DNA of 64,000 nucleotides. Source: Roseiarcus sp963770035 (lineage in GTDB: Bacteria > Pseudomonadota > Alphaproteobacteria > Rhizobiales > Beijerinckiaceae). The DNA lies in the NCBI GenBank assembly GCA_963770035.1, contig CAVYON010000006.1, positions 1 to 64,000 of the forward strand, given 5' to 3'. Below the pieces are notes generated by a model, which did no database searches, was not told the origin of the DNA, and saw only the letters and a program-made list of their open reading frames with translations. A program made the position numbers and the translations under genes. Positions 47,981-57,203 of this stretch are shown one piece after another (within the stretch, counting starts at the first letter, position 1; every line of letters begins with the position of its first letter).

Positions 47981-49564
47981 TTACTGAATGTCCACGCCTT
48001 CAAACGCATGCGTCCCAAGCGGGCTTTGCTTGTAGCCCGTCACATTAGCGCGCATGGCCTCGAACACGGTCGAATGCGCGAGCAAAAGCTCGGGCTGCTC
48101 GTCGTGCTCGATCTCCTGCATGCGCATATAGAGTTTGGCGCGCTCCGCCTGGTCCGGGATCGTGCGGGCCTTGGCCAGAAGGTCGTTGAATTCGGCGTTG
48201 CACCACTTCGGAATATTGTTCGACGCGGGCTTTCCGTCCGTGCAGCCGTCAAGGAAGAAGAAATTATCCGGGTCGCCGTTGTCGCCGGTCCAGCCGAGTT
48301 GGGCGGTCATGTCCTCCCCATCCTGGGCGCGCTTGCGGTACTCGCCCCATTCATAGGTCACAAGCTTGGCGTTGACGCCGATCTTGGCGAGATCGGCCTG
48401 CATCATCTCGCCGATGCGCTTCCCGTTCGGATTGTAGGGCCGTGAGACCGGCATGTACCAGAGATCGATGTCGAGCGGCGTCGTCACGCCGGCGGCGGCG
48501 AGCATCGCCTTGGCTTTTTCAGGGTCATAAGTCACGTTCGGGATCTTGTCGTCGAACGACCACATCGTCGGCGGGATCAGCGTCGTGGCCTTCTCTCCGG
48601 CGCCGAGATAGACGTCCTTGATGATCGCGTCGCGATCCACCGCCATCGAAAGGGCCTGCCGCACCTCTTTTTTGTCCAGGGGAGGCTTTGTCACATTGAA
48701 GGCCCAGAAGGCGATGTTCAGGCCCGGTGCGTGAATCACTTTCAGCGTCGGATCCTTCTCCATTTCGGCGAGGTCGGCCGGGCGCGGATAGGCGTTGATG
48801 TGGCATTCGCCGGCCTTGAGCTTGGCGTAGCGCGCGGTCGCATCGGGCGTGATGGCGAAGACGAGGTCGTCGACCAGCGGCTTCTCGCCATAATAGTCCT
48901 TGTTCGCCTTGTAGCGAATGACCGAATCTTTCTGATAGGCGACGAACGAGAAGGGACCGGTGCCGACGGGCGCCTGATCAAATTGCTCGGGCGTCCCCTT
49001 CTTGAGCAAAAAGTCGGCGTATTCCTTGGAGCCGATCGCCATGAAGTCCATCGCCAGATTTGCGAGGATCGCGACGTTCGGCTCCTTGAGCTTCATCACC
49101 ACCGTGTAATCATCGGTCTTTGTCACCGAATCGAGCAAACTCGGCATGTCCATGTCGTTGAAGTAGTCATACTTGCCGCCCGAGACCTTGAAATACGGAT
49201 GGTCCGGTTTCCACTGCCGATCGATCGACCAGAGCACGTCGTCGGCGTTGAAATCGCGGGTCGGCTTGAAGTCCTTCAGCGAATGGAACTTGACGCCTTT
49301 GCGCAAATGAAAGGTGATTGTCTTGCCGCCATCCGAAATGTCCCAGCTCTCGGCGAGGCCCGGGACCACTTCCGTCGTGCCGCGCTTGAACTCCGTCAGG
49401 CGGTTATAGACCGGACGCGCCGCATCGAAGCTCGTGCCGGTCGTGTTGATCGCCGGGGTGAAATTCTCGGGGCTGCCTTCGGAGCAATAGACAAGCGTCT
49501 TGGCCGAGGCCGAGCCGGCGATGAGCGCGGCGAGCGCGACCCCAAGGACTATCATGTCTTTCAT
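47981..49564 (-). CDS. dppA: Dipeptide-binding periplasmic protein (DppA type)
   Basis: Solute-binding protein, SBP_bac_5 family, about 527 residues. The signal peptide is MIVLGVALAALIAGSASAKT. Mature part: LVYCSEGSPENFTPAINTTG, TITFHLRKGVKFHSLKDFKP, FNADDVLWSIDRQW, VGTGPFSFVAYQKDSVIRY, and LGWTGDNGDPDNFFFLDGCT, near-identical in style to E. coli DppA. The start is set at 49564 (MKDMIVLG): AGGAGG lies 6 bases upstream, whereas the ATG at 49570 would abut the Shine-Dalgarno sequence. First gene of dppABCDF; cargo probably dipeptides, possibly also heme or delta-aminolevulinate as in E. coli (family knowledge). Confidence 0.94.
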   Translation of the reverse strand: MKDMIVLGVALAALIAGSASAKTLVYCSEGSPENFTPAINTTGTSFDAARPVYNRLTEFKRGTTEVVPGLAESWDISDGGKTITFHLRKGVKFHSLKDFKPTRDFNADDVLWSIDRQWKPDHPYFKVSGGKYDYFNDMDMPSLLDSVTKTDDYTVVMKLKEPNVAILANLAMDFMAIGSKEYADFLLKKGTPEQFDQAPVGTGPFSFVAYQKDSVIRYKANKDYYGEKPLVDDLVFAITPDATARYAKLKAGECHINAYPRPADLAEMEKDPTLKVIHAPGLNIAFWAFNVTKPPLDKKEVRQALSMAVDRDAIIKDVYLGAGEKATTLIPPTMWSFDDKIPNVTYDPEKAKAMLAAAGVTTPLDIDLWYMPVSRPYNPNGKRIGEMMQADLAKIGVNAKLVTYEWGEYRKRAQDGEDMTAQLGWTGDNGDPDNFFFLDGCTDGKPASNNIPKWCNAEFNDLLAKARTIPDQAERAKLYMRMQEIEHDEQPELLLAHSTVFEAMRANVTGYKQSPLGTHAFEGVDIQ

Positions 49565-49699
49565 CCGCATCCTCCTGACGAACGGCGTTCCGGGCTACGC
49601 GCCGCTTCGGGGCGCGTCCTTCCAACGCCAGCGATATTGCGCGGCATCGAAGCCCCTTTTCCGCGGAAGCGCAATGGCGCGCCTCTGGCGGTCCTATCT

Positions 49700-50008
49700 T
49701 CAAAGCGTCCGCAGCCGGGCGAGGAGCGCCTCCGGGTCTCCGCTGACTGCGACCTGCTTCAGGCGGCTTTTCGCGCCGGCGGCCAGGGCGACCCGAGACG
49801 GGCGCGCGCCAAGTTTCGCCGCTAGAAGAGCGCAAAGCGCATCATTGGCGCGCCCGTTCTCCGGCGCGGCGCGCACGCGGGCCAGAACCACGGTCGTTCC
49901 GTCGGCAAGGCGCGCGATGCCGTCGATCGCATCGCGGCCGCCCCTGGGCGTAAGCCGGCAGGCGACAACGACGCCGTCGAGAGTTGCGCGCCAGGGCTCG
50001 TTGGTCAC
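49700..50008 (-). CDS. YggU-like DUF167 protein
   Basis: 102 residues, DUF167 (YggU) family: RLTPRGGRDAIDGIARLADG, ARVRAAPENGRANDALCALL (the conserved P-x-x-G-x-A-N motif) and VALAAGAKSRLKQVAVSGDP. The function is unknown. Its ATG overlaps the xerD stop (ATGA), so it is translationally coupled to xerD. Confidence 0.92.
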   Translation of the reverse strand: MTNEPWRATLDGVVVACRLTPRGGRDAIDGIARLADGTTVVLARVRAAPENGRANDALCALLAAKLGARPSRVALAAGAKSRLKQVAVSGDPEALLARLRTL

Positions 50009-50955
50009 CCGCTTTCGTCCTTGTCGTTCATTGGGTGCAGGTCGCGTACCATGGCCTTCGCCCGCTCGTCGAGCACATGGGTGTAGATCTGAGTGGTCGA
50101 GATATCGGCATGACCGAGCAGGTCCTGGACCACGCGCAGGTCAGCGCCGTTCTGAAGCAGGTGGCTGGCGAAGGCGTGGCGCAGCACGTGCGGGCTGATG
50201 CGCGCCGCCGGAATTCCCGCAGCGACCGCGGCTACCTTCAAGTCGCGAGCAAACGACTGGCGGGTCAGGTGGCCGCTATCGCTGTCGGCGGGGAAGAGCC
50301 AGGGCGACGCGGCAAGACCGGGCAAGGCCTCGGTGAGCAGCCCACGGTAGGCGCGCAAAGCTGCCCGCGCGGGCTCGGATATCGGCGCGAGCCTCTCCTT
50401 GCCGCCCTTGCCGCGCACCGCGACGAACGGCTCTTTCGCTCGCGCGACTGACTTCGGCAGGCTCAAAACCTCGGAGACGCGCAGGCCCGAGGCGTAGATC
50501 AGCTCGATGAGACAGCTCATGCGTGCGAACGCGAGGCGCTCGCGGACCGGCCGGCAAGGATCGTCGAACCCGTTGCGGGCGGCCGCGATAAGCCTTTCGA
50601 CATCCTCGACCGTCAGCAGCTTAGGCAGCGGCCTTCCCCGGGATGGCCCGTCGATCGCGAGCGTCGGATCGTCCCTCCGCATCCCTTCGGCATAGAGATG
50701 TTTGTGGAACTGCCGAATGGCCGAAAGGTGTCGCGCGAGCGACGAGGCCTTGTGTCCCTGCGCGCCGCGCGCGGACAGATAGGCGCGCACGTCCGCAGCG
50801 CCCGCAGTCACCGGGTTCTCGCCACGCTCGCCAAGATGAAACTCATAGTCGGAGAGGTCACGCCGGTAAGCTTCGATCGTGTTAGGGCTCACGCCGCGCT
50901 CTGCCGCGAGCGCCTCGAGGAAGCCGACGACAAACGGACCCATTGGAAAAGTCAT
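50005..50955 (-). CDS. xerD: Tyrosine recombinase XerD
   Basis: Resolves chromosome dimers with XerC at dif during FtsK-driven segregation. 316 residues: SAM-like N-terminal domain (FLEALAAERGVSPNTIEAYR), then the catalytic domain with Arg in YASGLRVSEVLSL, Lys in RGKGGKERLAPI, HVLRHAFASHLLQNGADLRV, LLGHADISTTQIYTHV (His and catalytic Tyr). Start at 50955 or at the internal ATG 50943. It follows ruvB after 123 bases and overlaps the DUF167 gene. Confidence 0.94.
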   Translation of the reverse strand: MTFPMGPFVVGFLEALAAERGVSPNTIEAYRRDLSDYEFHLGERGENPVTAGAADVRAYLSARGAQGHKASSLARHLSAIRQFHKHLYAEGMRRDDPTLAIDGPSRGRPLPKLLTVEDVERLIAAARNGFDDPCRPVRERLAFARMSCLIELIYASGLRVSEVLSLPKSVARAKEPFVAVRGKGGKERLAPISEPARAALRAYRGLLTEALPGLAASPWLFPADSDSGHLTRQSFARDLKVAAVAAGIPAARISPHVLRHAFASHLLQNGADLRVVQDLLGHADISTTQIYTHVLDERAKAMVRDLHPMNDKDESG

Positions 50956-51078
50956 CGGCTGCCTTTCGGCAACTGGGTTGGCTGCAAGATCGAGCGCGGC
51001 TTTGTCTTCATGATGTCCGCCAGCGCATCGTGCCGGCGCAAACGAGGCCGAGAGCGCTGCGAGAACGACATAGTTGGC

Positions 51079-52113
51079 TCATTCGTCCTCGAACAAGTCG
51101 GAAGCAGCGCTCTCCCGCCGGGGTTCGACGAGGCCCAGGTGACGAAATGCGTGTGTGGTGAGGAGGCGTCCGCGCGGTGTCCGCTGCACGAAGCCCAGCT
51201 GGATGAGATAAGGCTCGATGATGTCCTCGATCGCGTCGCGCGGCTCGGAGAGCGCGGCGGCGATGGTCTCGACGCCGACCGGGCCGCCAGCGAATTTGAG
51301 CGCGATCGCGTCAAGGTAGCGGCGGTCCATCTGGTCGAGACCGATCGGGTCGACGTCCAGCAGCCGCAGAGCCTCGTCGGCGAGCGTCCGTGTCACCTCA
51401 CGTGCACCCTCGACGACCGCGAAGTCGCGCACACGGCGCAGGAGTCGGCCGGCGACGCGCGGCGTACCGCGCGAGCGGCGGGCAATCTCGTTCGCGCCCT
51501 CTTCGGCGAGCGCGAGGCCGATCACGCGCGCGCCGCGCGCGACGATGCTCTGCAACTCCTCGGCCGTATAGAAATTGAGCCGCACAGGAATGCCGAACCG
51601 GTCGCGCAATGGCGTGGTGAGCAGGCCTGCCCGCGTGGTGGCGCCGATAAGCGTGAATTTGGCAAGATCGATCTTGACCGAGCGCGCCGCCGGGCCCGCG
51701 CCGATGATGAGGTCGAGTTGAAAATCCTCCATCGCCGGATAGAGGATCTCCTCGATCGCTGGGTTCAGCCGATGGATCTCGTCGATGAACAGCACGTCGC
51801 GCGGCTCGAGATTGGTGAGCTGGGCGGCAAGATCCCCGGCCTTGGCGATGACTGGACCCGAGGTGGAGCGGAAATTGACGCCGAGCTCACGGGCGACGAT
51901 CTGGGCGAGCGTCGTCTTGCCAAGGCCCGGAGGCCCAACAAACAGAACATGATCGAGCGCCTCGCCGCGCGTCTTGGCGGATTCGATGAACACTTTGAGG
52001 TTTTTGCGTGCGGCTTCCTGGCCGGTGAAGTCGGCTAGGACCTGCGGGCGCAGGGCGGCGTCGTCCTCGGGACGCTTCTCGGCGGAGACAAGCCGTCGTG
52101 GTGCGTCAGCCAT
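51079..52113 (-). CDS. ruvB: Holliday junction helicase RuvB
   Basis: ATP-driven motor of branch migration. 344 residues: LRPQVLADFTGQEAARKNLK, Walker A GPPGLGKTTLAQIVARELGV, the sensor region FIDEIHRLNPAIEEILYPAM, TTRAGLLTTPLRDRFGI, and the winged-helix C-terminus GGPVGVETIAAALSEPRDAI, PYLIQLGFVQRTPRGRLLTT. The start MADAPRRLV at 52113 is chosen; it overlaps the preceding membrane-protein gene by 8 bases. Confidence 0.96.
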   Translation of the reverse strand: MADAPRRLVSAEKRPEDDAALRPQVLADFTGQEAARKNLKVFIESAKTRGEALDHVLFVGPPGLGKTTLAQIVARELGVNFRSTSGPVIAKAGDLAAQLTNLEPRDVLFIDEIHRLNPAIEEILYPAMEDFQLDLIIGAGPAARSVKIDLAKFTLIGATTRAGLLTTPLRDRFGIPVRLNFYTAEELQSIVARGARVIGLALAEEGANEIARRSRGTPRVAGRLLRRVRDFAVVEGAREVTRTLADEALRLLDVDPIGLDQMDRRYLDAIALKFAGGPVGVETIAAALSEPRDAIEDIIEPYLIQLGFVQRTPRGRLLTTHAFRHLGLVEPRRESAASDLFEDE

Positions 52114-52696
52114 CAAGCGACTCTCTCGCACCCGGACGCAGCGGGGCCGGCTGCATGGTCAGGCCGAACAGGCTGGCCGCCGCGGCGCAGACGAGGCCTG
52201 CGATGACGCCGCTGGCGACGAAAGCAAGGACGAGCCCGCTCCCCGCCGAGACCGGCTCGGTCGCGACGGACGCCGTCATGTTGATCGCTTGGACGGTCGG
52301 GGCATCCACGTTGGGGTTGAACATCATGTCGAGCGAGACGCCGAGCGCGGCGAGTTGCAGCGCGACCGCATAGGTCACGAAGCCGCCGATGATGGCCGCG
52401 ACCGGTGCGCGCGGCCATCGCTCGGGCGCCGCGGCGTCCCATAGGGCGTAGAGGACGCCTGTCGCCGTCGCCGGCTCGACACCAACCACATACGCGACCA
52501 ACAGCATGATCCAGTGGCCGAACAGCGCAGCGAACAAGGCGGTGAAGGCGAAGGTTCCGGCGGCCGCAGGTGCCTTAAGAAGAAGCGCAAACGGAACGAA
52601 GATCGCCCCTCCGATCGGCGGTCCGAGCGCCGCGAACACGAACGCGATGCCGATAAAGGGCGCAATAAAGCGCCGCCGCACAGCCGGATCCGTCAT
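52106..52696 (-). CDS. Unknown membrane protein within the ruv operon
   Basis: A 196-residue protein with about five hydrophobic segments (FIAPFIGIAFVFAALGPPIG; AGTFAFTALFAALFGHWIML; PVAAIIGGFVTYAVALQLAA; LVLAFVASGVIAGLVCAAAA). There is no cleavable signal peptide and no recognisable domain. Its ATG overlaps the ruvA stop (ATGA) and its end overlaps ruvB, so it must be translated with the Holliday-junction genes. I do not recognise it; it could be a lineage-specific insertion without functional link. Confidence 0.8.
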   Translation of the reverse strand: MTDPAVRRRFIAPFIGIAFVFAALGPPIGGAIFVPFALLLKAPAAAGTFAFTALFAALFGHWIMLLVAYVVGVEPATATGVLYALWDAAAPERWPRAPVAAIIGGFVTYAVALQLAALGVSLDMMFNPNVDAPTVQAINMTASVATEPVSAGSGLVLAFVASGVIAGLVCAAAASLFGLTMQPAPLRPGARESLDG

Positions 52697-53307
52697 TGCG
52701 CCAGCGCCTTCAGGCCGGCGCGGATCAGCGTCGCCGTCTGCGCCTCGTCTCCGAGCTCTCCGGAAGCTTTTGCGATCACGGCTGCGGCCTGCGCCTGGGC
52801 GTAGCCGAGGCCGACGAGCGCGAGGATGGCGTCCTGCGCCGGCTTCGGCAAACCGCCGTCCTGCTCGGCCGCCACGTGCGCCTCGCCAGGGCTCGCGGCG
52901 CCGAACCCAGGCGCCTTGTCCTTCAACTCGAGCACGAGGCGCGCGGCGAGTTTCGGGCCCACGCCTGGCGCGCGGGCCATTGTCGCCTTGTCCTGCCGGG
53001 CGATGGCGGACGAGAGCGCGTCTGACGTCAGCGCTCCGAGGATGCCAAGCGCCACCTTCGCGCCGACGCCCTGGACGTTTTGCAGCAAGCGGAACCAGTC
53101 GCGTTCAGTCGCGGTGAGAAAGCCGTAGAGTTTGATCGCGTCCTCGCGCACATGGGTCTCGATCAGGAGTTCTGTTGCCTCCCCCCGCGGGGGGAGGGCG
53201 CGCAGCGTGCGGGCCGAGGCGGCGACGAGATAACCAACGCCGTTGACGTCGAGGATGAAGTCGTCCTGGTTGACACTGTCGACGACCCCGCGAAGTTTTC
53301 CGATCAT
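52693..53307 (-). CDS. ruvA: Holliday junction DNA-binding protein RuvA
   Basis: Tetramer that holds the four-way junction open for RuvB and RuvC. 204 residues: MIGKLRGVVDSVNQDDFILD, domain I OB fold (VGYLVAASARTLRAL, LLIETHVREDAIKLYGF), HhH domain (RLLQNVQGVGAKVALGILGA, PGVGPKLAARLVLELKDK) and domain III (ILALVGLGYAQAQAAAVIAK). A perfect 20-bp GC palindrome lies inside at 53178-53197. The start overlaps the ruvC stop (ATGA). Confidence 0.95.
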   Translation of the reverse strand: MIGKLRGVVDSVNQDDFILDVNGVGYLVAASARTLRALPPRGEATELLIETHVREDAIKLYGFLTATERDWFRLLQNVQGVGAKVALGILGALTSDALSSAIARQDKATMARAPGVGPKLAARLVLELKDKAPGFGAASPGEAHVAAEQDGGLPKPAQDAILALVGLGYAQAQAAAVIAKASGELGDEAQTATLIRAGLKALAQ

Positions 53308-53807
53308 GCCGCGCCCCTTGCCCGCGCCGTCCGGTGCTGGGCGTGGCAGATCGCGACCGCAAGCGCATCGGCGGCGTCGGGACTCCTGGCGTCGGAGGTT
53401 GGCAGCAGCATGCGGACCATCATCGCCACCTGGGCCTTTTCTGCGTGGCCAACGCCCACCACGGTCTTCTTGATGAGATTGGCGGCGTACTCCGACACCG
53501 GCAGGCCCTTCACCGCCAGCGCCGAAATTGCGGCGCCGCGGGCCTGGCCGAGCTTCAACGTGGACTGCGGGTCGCGGTTGACAAACGTCTCCTCGACCGC
53601 CGCCTCCCGTGGTGACCGCCTTTCGATGATGTCCGTCAAACCGTTGTGGATCGCTGCCAGGCGCTTGGCGAGCGAAGCCTGTGCGTCCGTGCGGATCGAC
53701 CCGCAGGAGACATAGCTCAGACGCGACCCGCAAACCTCGATCACACCCCAGCCCGTGTTTCTCAGGCCGGGGTCGACGCCGAGAATCCGAATCGCGTCGA
53801 GAACCAT
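53304..53807 (-). CDS. ruvC: Holliday junction resolvase RuvC
   Basis: Endonuclease that cuts Holliday junctions symmetrically. 167 residues: Asp12 in ILGVDPGLRNTGWG, Glu in AAVEETFVNRDPQSTLKLGQ, and the C-terminal SPDAADALAVAICHAQH with the last acidic pair. The start ATG 53807 is the family start; upstream sequence is not conserved. It heads the operon ruvC-ruvA-membrane gene-ruvB. No GTTC-N7-GTTC box is visible directly upstream. Confidence 0.95.
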   Translation of the reverse strand: MVLDAIRILGVDPGLRNTGWGVIEVCGSRLSYVSCGSIRTDAQASLAKRLAAIHNGLTDIIERRSPREAAVEETFVNRDPQSTLKLGQARGAAISALAVKGLPVSEYAANLIKKTVVGVGHAEKAQVAMMVRMLLPTSDARSPDAADALAVAICHAQHRTARARGAA

Positions 53808-53856
53808 GCGCTGCTTGTATACGAAAATGCGATTCGCGGCAGGCGGCGCCGCAGCC

Positions 53857-54216
53857 TCACCGAAACAGCAACCGGACGAGTTCGGCGGCCCGAAACGGCT
53901 TGGAGCACTGGGGGGCCGCATTATAGGGCTCGGGGATCGAATCCGGCGAATATCCGGTGACCAGGACGAACGGAACGTTGCGCGCGGCGAGCGCATCGGC
54001 GACGGGGTAGGCTTGCTTGCCCTGAAGATTGACGTCCAACACCGCCCCGTCGAGCTGCTCGCCCTTGTCCAGGCGGTCGAGCGCAGCGCGGACGCTTGCA
54101 GCCGGGCCGACGACCACGGCGCCGAGCGGTGTGAGATACATCGCGAGGCTGTCGGCGACAAAGAACTCGTCCTCCACAATCAGGATGCGCCTTCCCGCAA
54201 TCGTCTTTTCGGTCAC
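53857..54216 (-). CDS. Single-domain response regulator
   Basis: 119 residues comprising only a receiver domain: RRILIVEDEFFVADSLAMYL with the acidic pocket, the phospho-acceptor Asp in DGAVLDVNLQGK, FVLVTGYSPDS with the Thr, and the conserved Lys in APQCSKPFRAAEL. No output domain, CheY-like; this type often relays in stress or phosphorelay circuits. The GTG start at 54216 is chosen because GGAGG lies 5 bases upstream. No cognate kinase is adjacent; the nearest in the window is at 7627-9189. Confidence 0.87.
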   Translation of the reverse strand: MTEKTIAGRRILIVEDEFFVADSLAMYLTPLGAVVVGPAASVRAALDRLDKGEQLDGAVLDVNLQGKQAYPVADALAARNVPFVLVTGYSPDSIPEPYNAAPQCSKPFRAAELVRLLFR

Positions 54217-54426
54217 CGCATCCTCCGGGGCTATTAGACATACTCGCCGCCGCCCGCCCCATATCCAGAAGATGGGACGCCCTGGGGCCGAGCGGATAGG
54301 CCAGGCGCGTAGCGTTAACCGAGGAGAAGCGTTTTGTTCGACGGCGATAGAGGTGGAAGCGGCATTTGACTGGGGCTGTCCAGTCGGCTTGAAGACGCTG
54401 AAAATGCTAGACGGGGAGTCCGGTTG

Positions 54427-55242
54427 ATGGCGCCGACGCGATACTGGGCCGACATGACCTGGACCGACTTTCAAAGCGCCGGCATGAGCGATGCAATCGC
54501 CGTCCTGCCCGTCGCCGCGGTTGAGCAGCACGGGCCGCACCTGCCGCTCGGCGTCGATGCGATTATCAACGATGGCTGCATCCGGCTTGCAGCGGAGCGG
54601 TTGCCCGCGGATCTTCCGGCGCTGTTCTTGCCGACGCAGGTCGTTGGCGTGTCGAGCGAGCATGCCAGCTATCCCGGCACGCTGACGCTTTCGGTCGAAA
54701 ACGCGATCCGGGTCTGGCAGGAAATCGGCGGCAGCGTCGCGCGCACGGGGTGTCGCAAGCTCGTCGTCATGAACGCGCACGGCGGCAACGGGGCGGCGAT
54801 CGACGCGACGACGCTTTATCTGCGCCGCCGCTGGCGCATGCTGGCGGTCCATGCCTCGTGGCGCCGGCTCGGTTATCCAGACGGTCTCTTCTCGCCGCGC
54901 GAGACGACGCATGGCGTTCACGGCGGCGATTCCGAGACGTCGTTGATGCTCGCCCTCCGGCCTGATCTGGTGAGGCGTGACGAGGTCCGCGACTTCCCGA
55001 GCGCGGCGGAAACAATCGAGCGCGACTTCGCTCTCCTGCGCGCCAAGCCGCCGCTCGGTTTCGCGTGGGCGGCGAGCGATCTCAACGCGACCGGCGCGGT
55101 CGGGGAGGCCGACCGGGCGACCGCAGACAAGGGGAACGCGGCTCTGGCTTACGGCGTCGAGCGCTTCATCGCCCTCCTGCGAGACGTCCAAGCGTTCGAT
55201 CTCGCCCGGCTGGCGGACGGCCCCCTGGAGGCTGCCCCGTGA
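54427..55242 (+). CDS. Creatininase-family amidohydrolase
   Basis: 271 residues. Metal-binding motifs of the creatininase family: VAAVEQHGPHLPLGVDAIIN (Glu, His, Asp ligands), SSEHASYPGTLTLS, VVMNAHGGNGAAIDA and THGVHGGDSETSLMLALRP. Members include creatinine amidohydrolase and MftE-type peptidases; without neighbours the substrate is unclear. The start at 54427 follows GGGGAG. Its TGA overlaps the GTG of rnhB (GTGA). Confidence 0.9.
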   Translation: MAPTRYWADMTWTDFQSAGMSDAIAVLPVAAVEQHGPHLPLGVDAIINDGCIRLAAERLPADLPALFLPTQVVGVSSEHASYPGTLTLSVENAIRVWQEIGGSVARTGCRKLVVMNAHGGNGAAIDATTLYLRRRWRMLAVHASWRRLGYPDGLFSPRETTHGVHGGDSETSLMLALRPDLVRRDEVRDFPSAAETIERDFALLRAKPPLGFAWAASDLNATGAVGEADRATADKGNAALAYGVERFIALLRDVQAFDLARLADGPLEAAP

Positions 55243-55878
55243 GCGGACCGCACTTCGATTTCGAGCGGGAGGCGATAAGCCAGGGCTTTGCGCGGGTTGC
55301 GGGGGTGGACGAGGTGGGCCGCGGTCCGCTCGCTGGTCCCGTCGGCGTCGCCGCAGTCATACTCGATCCGGACGACCTGCCGCATGGACTCGATGATTTC
55401 GAAGGCGCTTCCCGAAGCGCGGCGCGATGCGCTGAAGCCAATCATCCTGGCCAAAGCGGTCAGCGTTGCGGTCGCCTTCGCCAGTGCCGAGGAAATCGAC
55501 CGGTACAACATCCGCGGCGCGACTTTGCGCGCCATGGCGCGTGCGGTTCGGGCGCTGCACGTCCGGCCGGACCTCGCCCTGATCGACGGACGGGACGCGC
55601 CCGACGGCGTGGCCTGTCCAGTTCGGCCGATCGTCGGCGGCGACGCGCTGTCTCTGTCGATCGCCGCCGCCTCGATCATCGCCAAGACGACCCGCGACGC
55701 CCTGATGCGCAACCTCCACTGCGCCTATCCGGGCTACGGTTTCCGCGACCATGTGGGCTACGCGACGGCCGTCCACCGGCACGCCCTCATGAGCCTCGGC
55801 CCATGCCCCTACCACCGGAAATCCTTCCGGCTACGCGGGAACGACCTCGACCCCGAAAAAGGTTTCGAAAGCGTTTAG
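55239..55878 (+). CDS. rnhB: Ribonuclease HII (frameshifted in this sequence)
   Basis: Removes ribonucleotides from RNA-DNA hybrids. GTG start, then RVAGVDEVGRGPLAGPVGVA with catalytic Asp and Glu, LALIDGRDAPDGVACPVRPI, LSLSIAAASIIAKTTRDALM, YGFRDHVGYATAVHRHALM. One extra T (GATTTC at 55395-55400 where GATTC is expected) breaks the frame in the motif that should read LDDSKALPE. The corrected protein has 212 residues. It is coupled with the creatininase gene and lies upstream of ccrM, an order common in Rhizobiales. Confidence 0.94.
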
Positions 55879-56022
55879 ACCGCAGATCGCCGCCGGCTCG
55901 CATGACCGTACGATAATGACACAACGTCAGCCGCGGCCTCATAACCAGACCTTTACTTAAATACAGCCATAACGACACGCCGGTTCGTAGAAGCCGGCCG
56001 TTGCGTCGAGTGATTTGCGTTG

Positions 56023-57201
56023 ATGCGTACCTTGCGTGCCGGAGCGTCGCGTCTCCCCGCCCAGCTTCAGGTTCTGCGTACTGGCGCCGGCGAGACGAAA
56101 CGCCCGGCCGCAATCGGTCCCGTTCCGCGCGACGCCATCCTCGTGGGCGACTGCATCGCCGAAATGGAGACGCTGCCGCCCGCTTCGGTCGATTTCGTCT
56201 TCGCCGATCCGCCCTACAATCTTCAGCTCGAGGGCGCACTTTCGCGGCCCGACCAGAGCCTCGTCGACGCGGTCGACGACGACTGGGACAAGTTCGCCGA
56301 TTTTGCCGAATACGACGCTTTCACGCGGTCCTGGCTCAGGGCCGCCCGCCGGGTGATGAAGCCGAACGCCACCATCGTCGTGATCGGCTCCTACCACAAC
56401 ATCTTCCGCGTCGGGACGATCCTGCAGGATCTCGGCTACTGGATCCTCAACGACATCGTCTGGCGAAAGGCCAACCCGATGCCGAACTTCCGCGGCCGCC
56501 GCTTCACCAATGCTCACGAGACCATGATCTGGGCGGCGCGAGGGCCGGAAGCGAAGGGCTATACCTTCAACTACGAAGCGCTGAAAGCGGGCAACGACGA
56601 CTGTCAGGTGCGCTCGGACTGGTTCCTGCCGATCTGCACCGGCGCCGAGCGCCTGAAGGACGAGGGCGGTCGCAAGACCCACCCGACCCAGAAGCCGGAG
56701 GCTCTGCTGGCGCGCCTGCTGGTGGCGGCGTCCAACGCGGACGACCTGATCCTCGATCCGTTCTTTGGCTCGGGCACCACCGGCGCGGTCGCCCGCCGGC
56801 TTCGCCGCGCCTTCATTGGGATCGAGCGCGATCCGATCTACGCCGAGGCGGCGCGCCAGCGAATCGCCGCGGTCGAGCCGCTCGCCGCGGACGTAGTCGC
56901 GGCCGCCCCGACCCGCCGCAGCGAGCCGCGCGTCGCCTTCGCAAGCCTAATCGACGCGGGCCTCGTTCGGCCGGGCGAGCGGCTCACCGACGCGCGCCAG
57001 CGCCACTCGGCGCTCGTCCGGGCGGACGGATCGGTCGCGGTCGGACCGGCCATCGGCTCCATCCACAAGATCGGCGCGCTGGTCCAGGGCCTGCCGGCCT
57101 GCAACGGCTGGACTTTCTGGCAGGTCGAGCGGGAGGGACGCTTGACGTCCATCGACGACCTGCGCGCCGACGTGCGGGCGAGCCTGCGCGCCGCCGAATA
57201 G
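56023..57201 (+). CDS. ccrM: CcrM-type adenine DNA methyltransferase (GANTC)
   Basis: An orphan, cell-cycle-regulated N6-adenine methyltransferase of Alphaproteobacteria that methylates GANTC. 392 residues: catalytic DPPYNL (residues 62-67), the SAM-binding DPFFGSGTTGAVARRLRRAF, KTHPTQKPEALLARLL, and a C-terminal RAMA-like domain (RHSALVRADGSVAVGPAIGS, LVQGLPACNGWTFWQVERE) found in CcrM. No restriction endonuclease gene is nearby. ATG 56023 is the start; an in-frame TTG precedes it. The gene converges with prmB, 2 bases between their stops. Confidence 0.95.
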   Translation: MRTLRAGASRLPAQLQVLRTGAGETKRPAAIGPVPRDAILVGDCIAEMETLPPASVDFVFADPPYNLQLEGALSRPDQSLVDAVDDDWDKFADFAEYDAFTRSWLRAARRVMKPNATIVVIGSYHNIFRVGTILQDLGYWILNDIVWRKANPMPNFRGRRFTNAHETMIWAARGPEAKGYTFNYEALKAGNDDCQVRSDWFLPICTGAERLKDEGGRKTHPTQKPEALLARLLVAASNADDLILDPFFGSGTTGAVARRLRRAFIGIERDPIYAEAARQRIAAVEPLAADVVAAAPTRRSEPRVAFASLIDAGLVRPGERLTDARQRHSALVRADGSVAVGPAIGSIHKIGALVQGLPACNGWTFWQVEREGRLTSIDDLRADVRASLRAAE

Positions 57202-57203
57202 CC

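Noticed and set aside
56023..57201. ccrM as part of a restriction-modification system
   Set aside because: No endonuclease gene is nearby and the protein has the CcrM-type C-terminal domain; it is the solitary cell-cycle enzyme.
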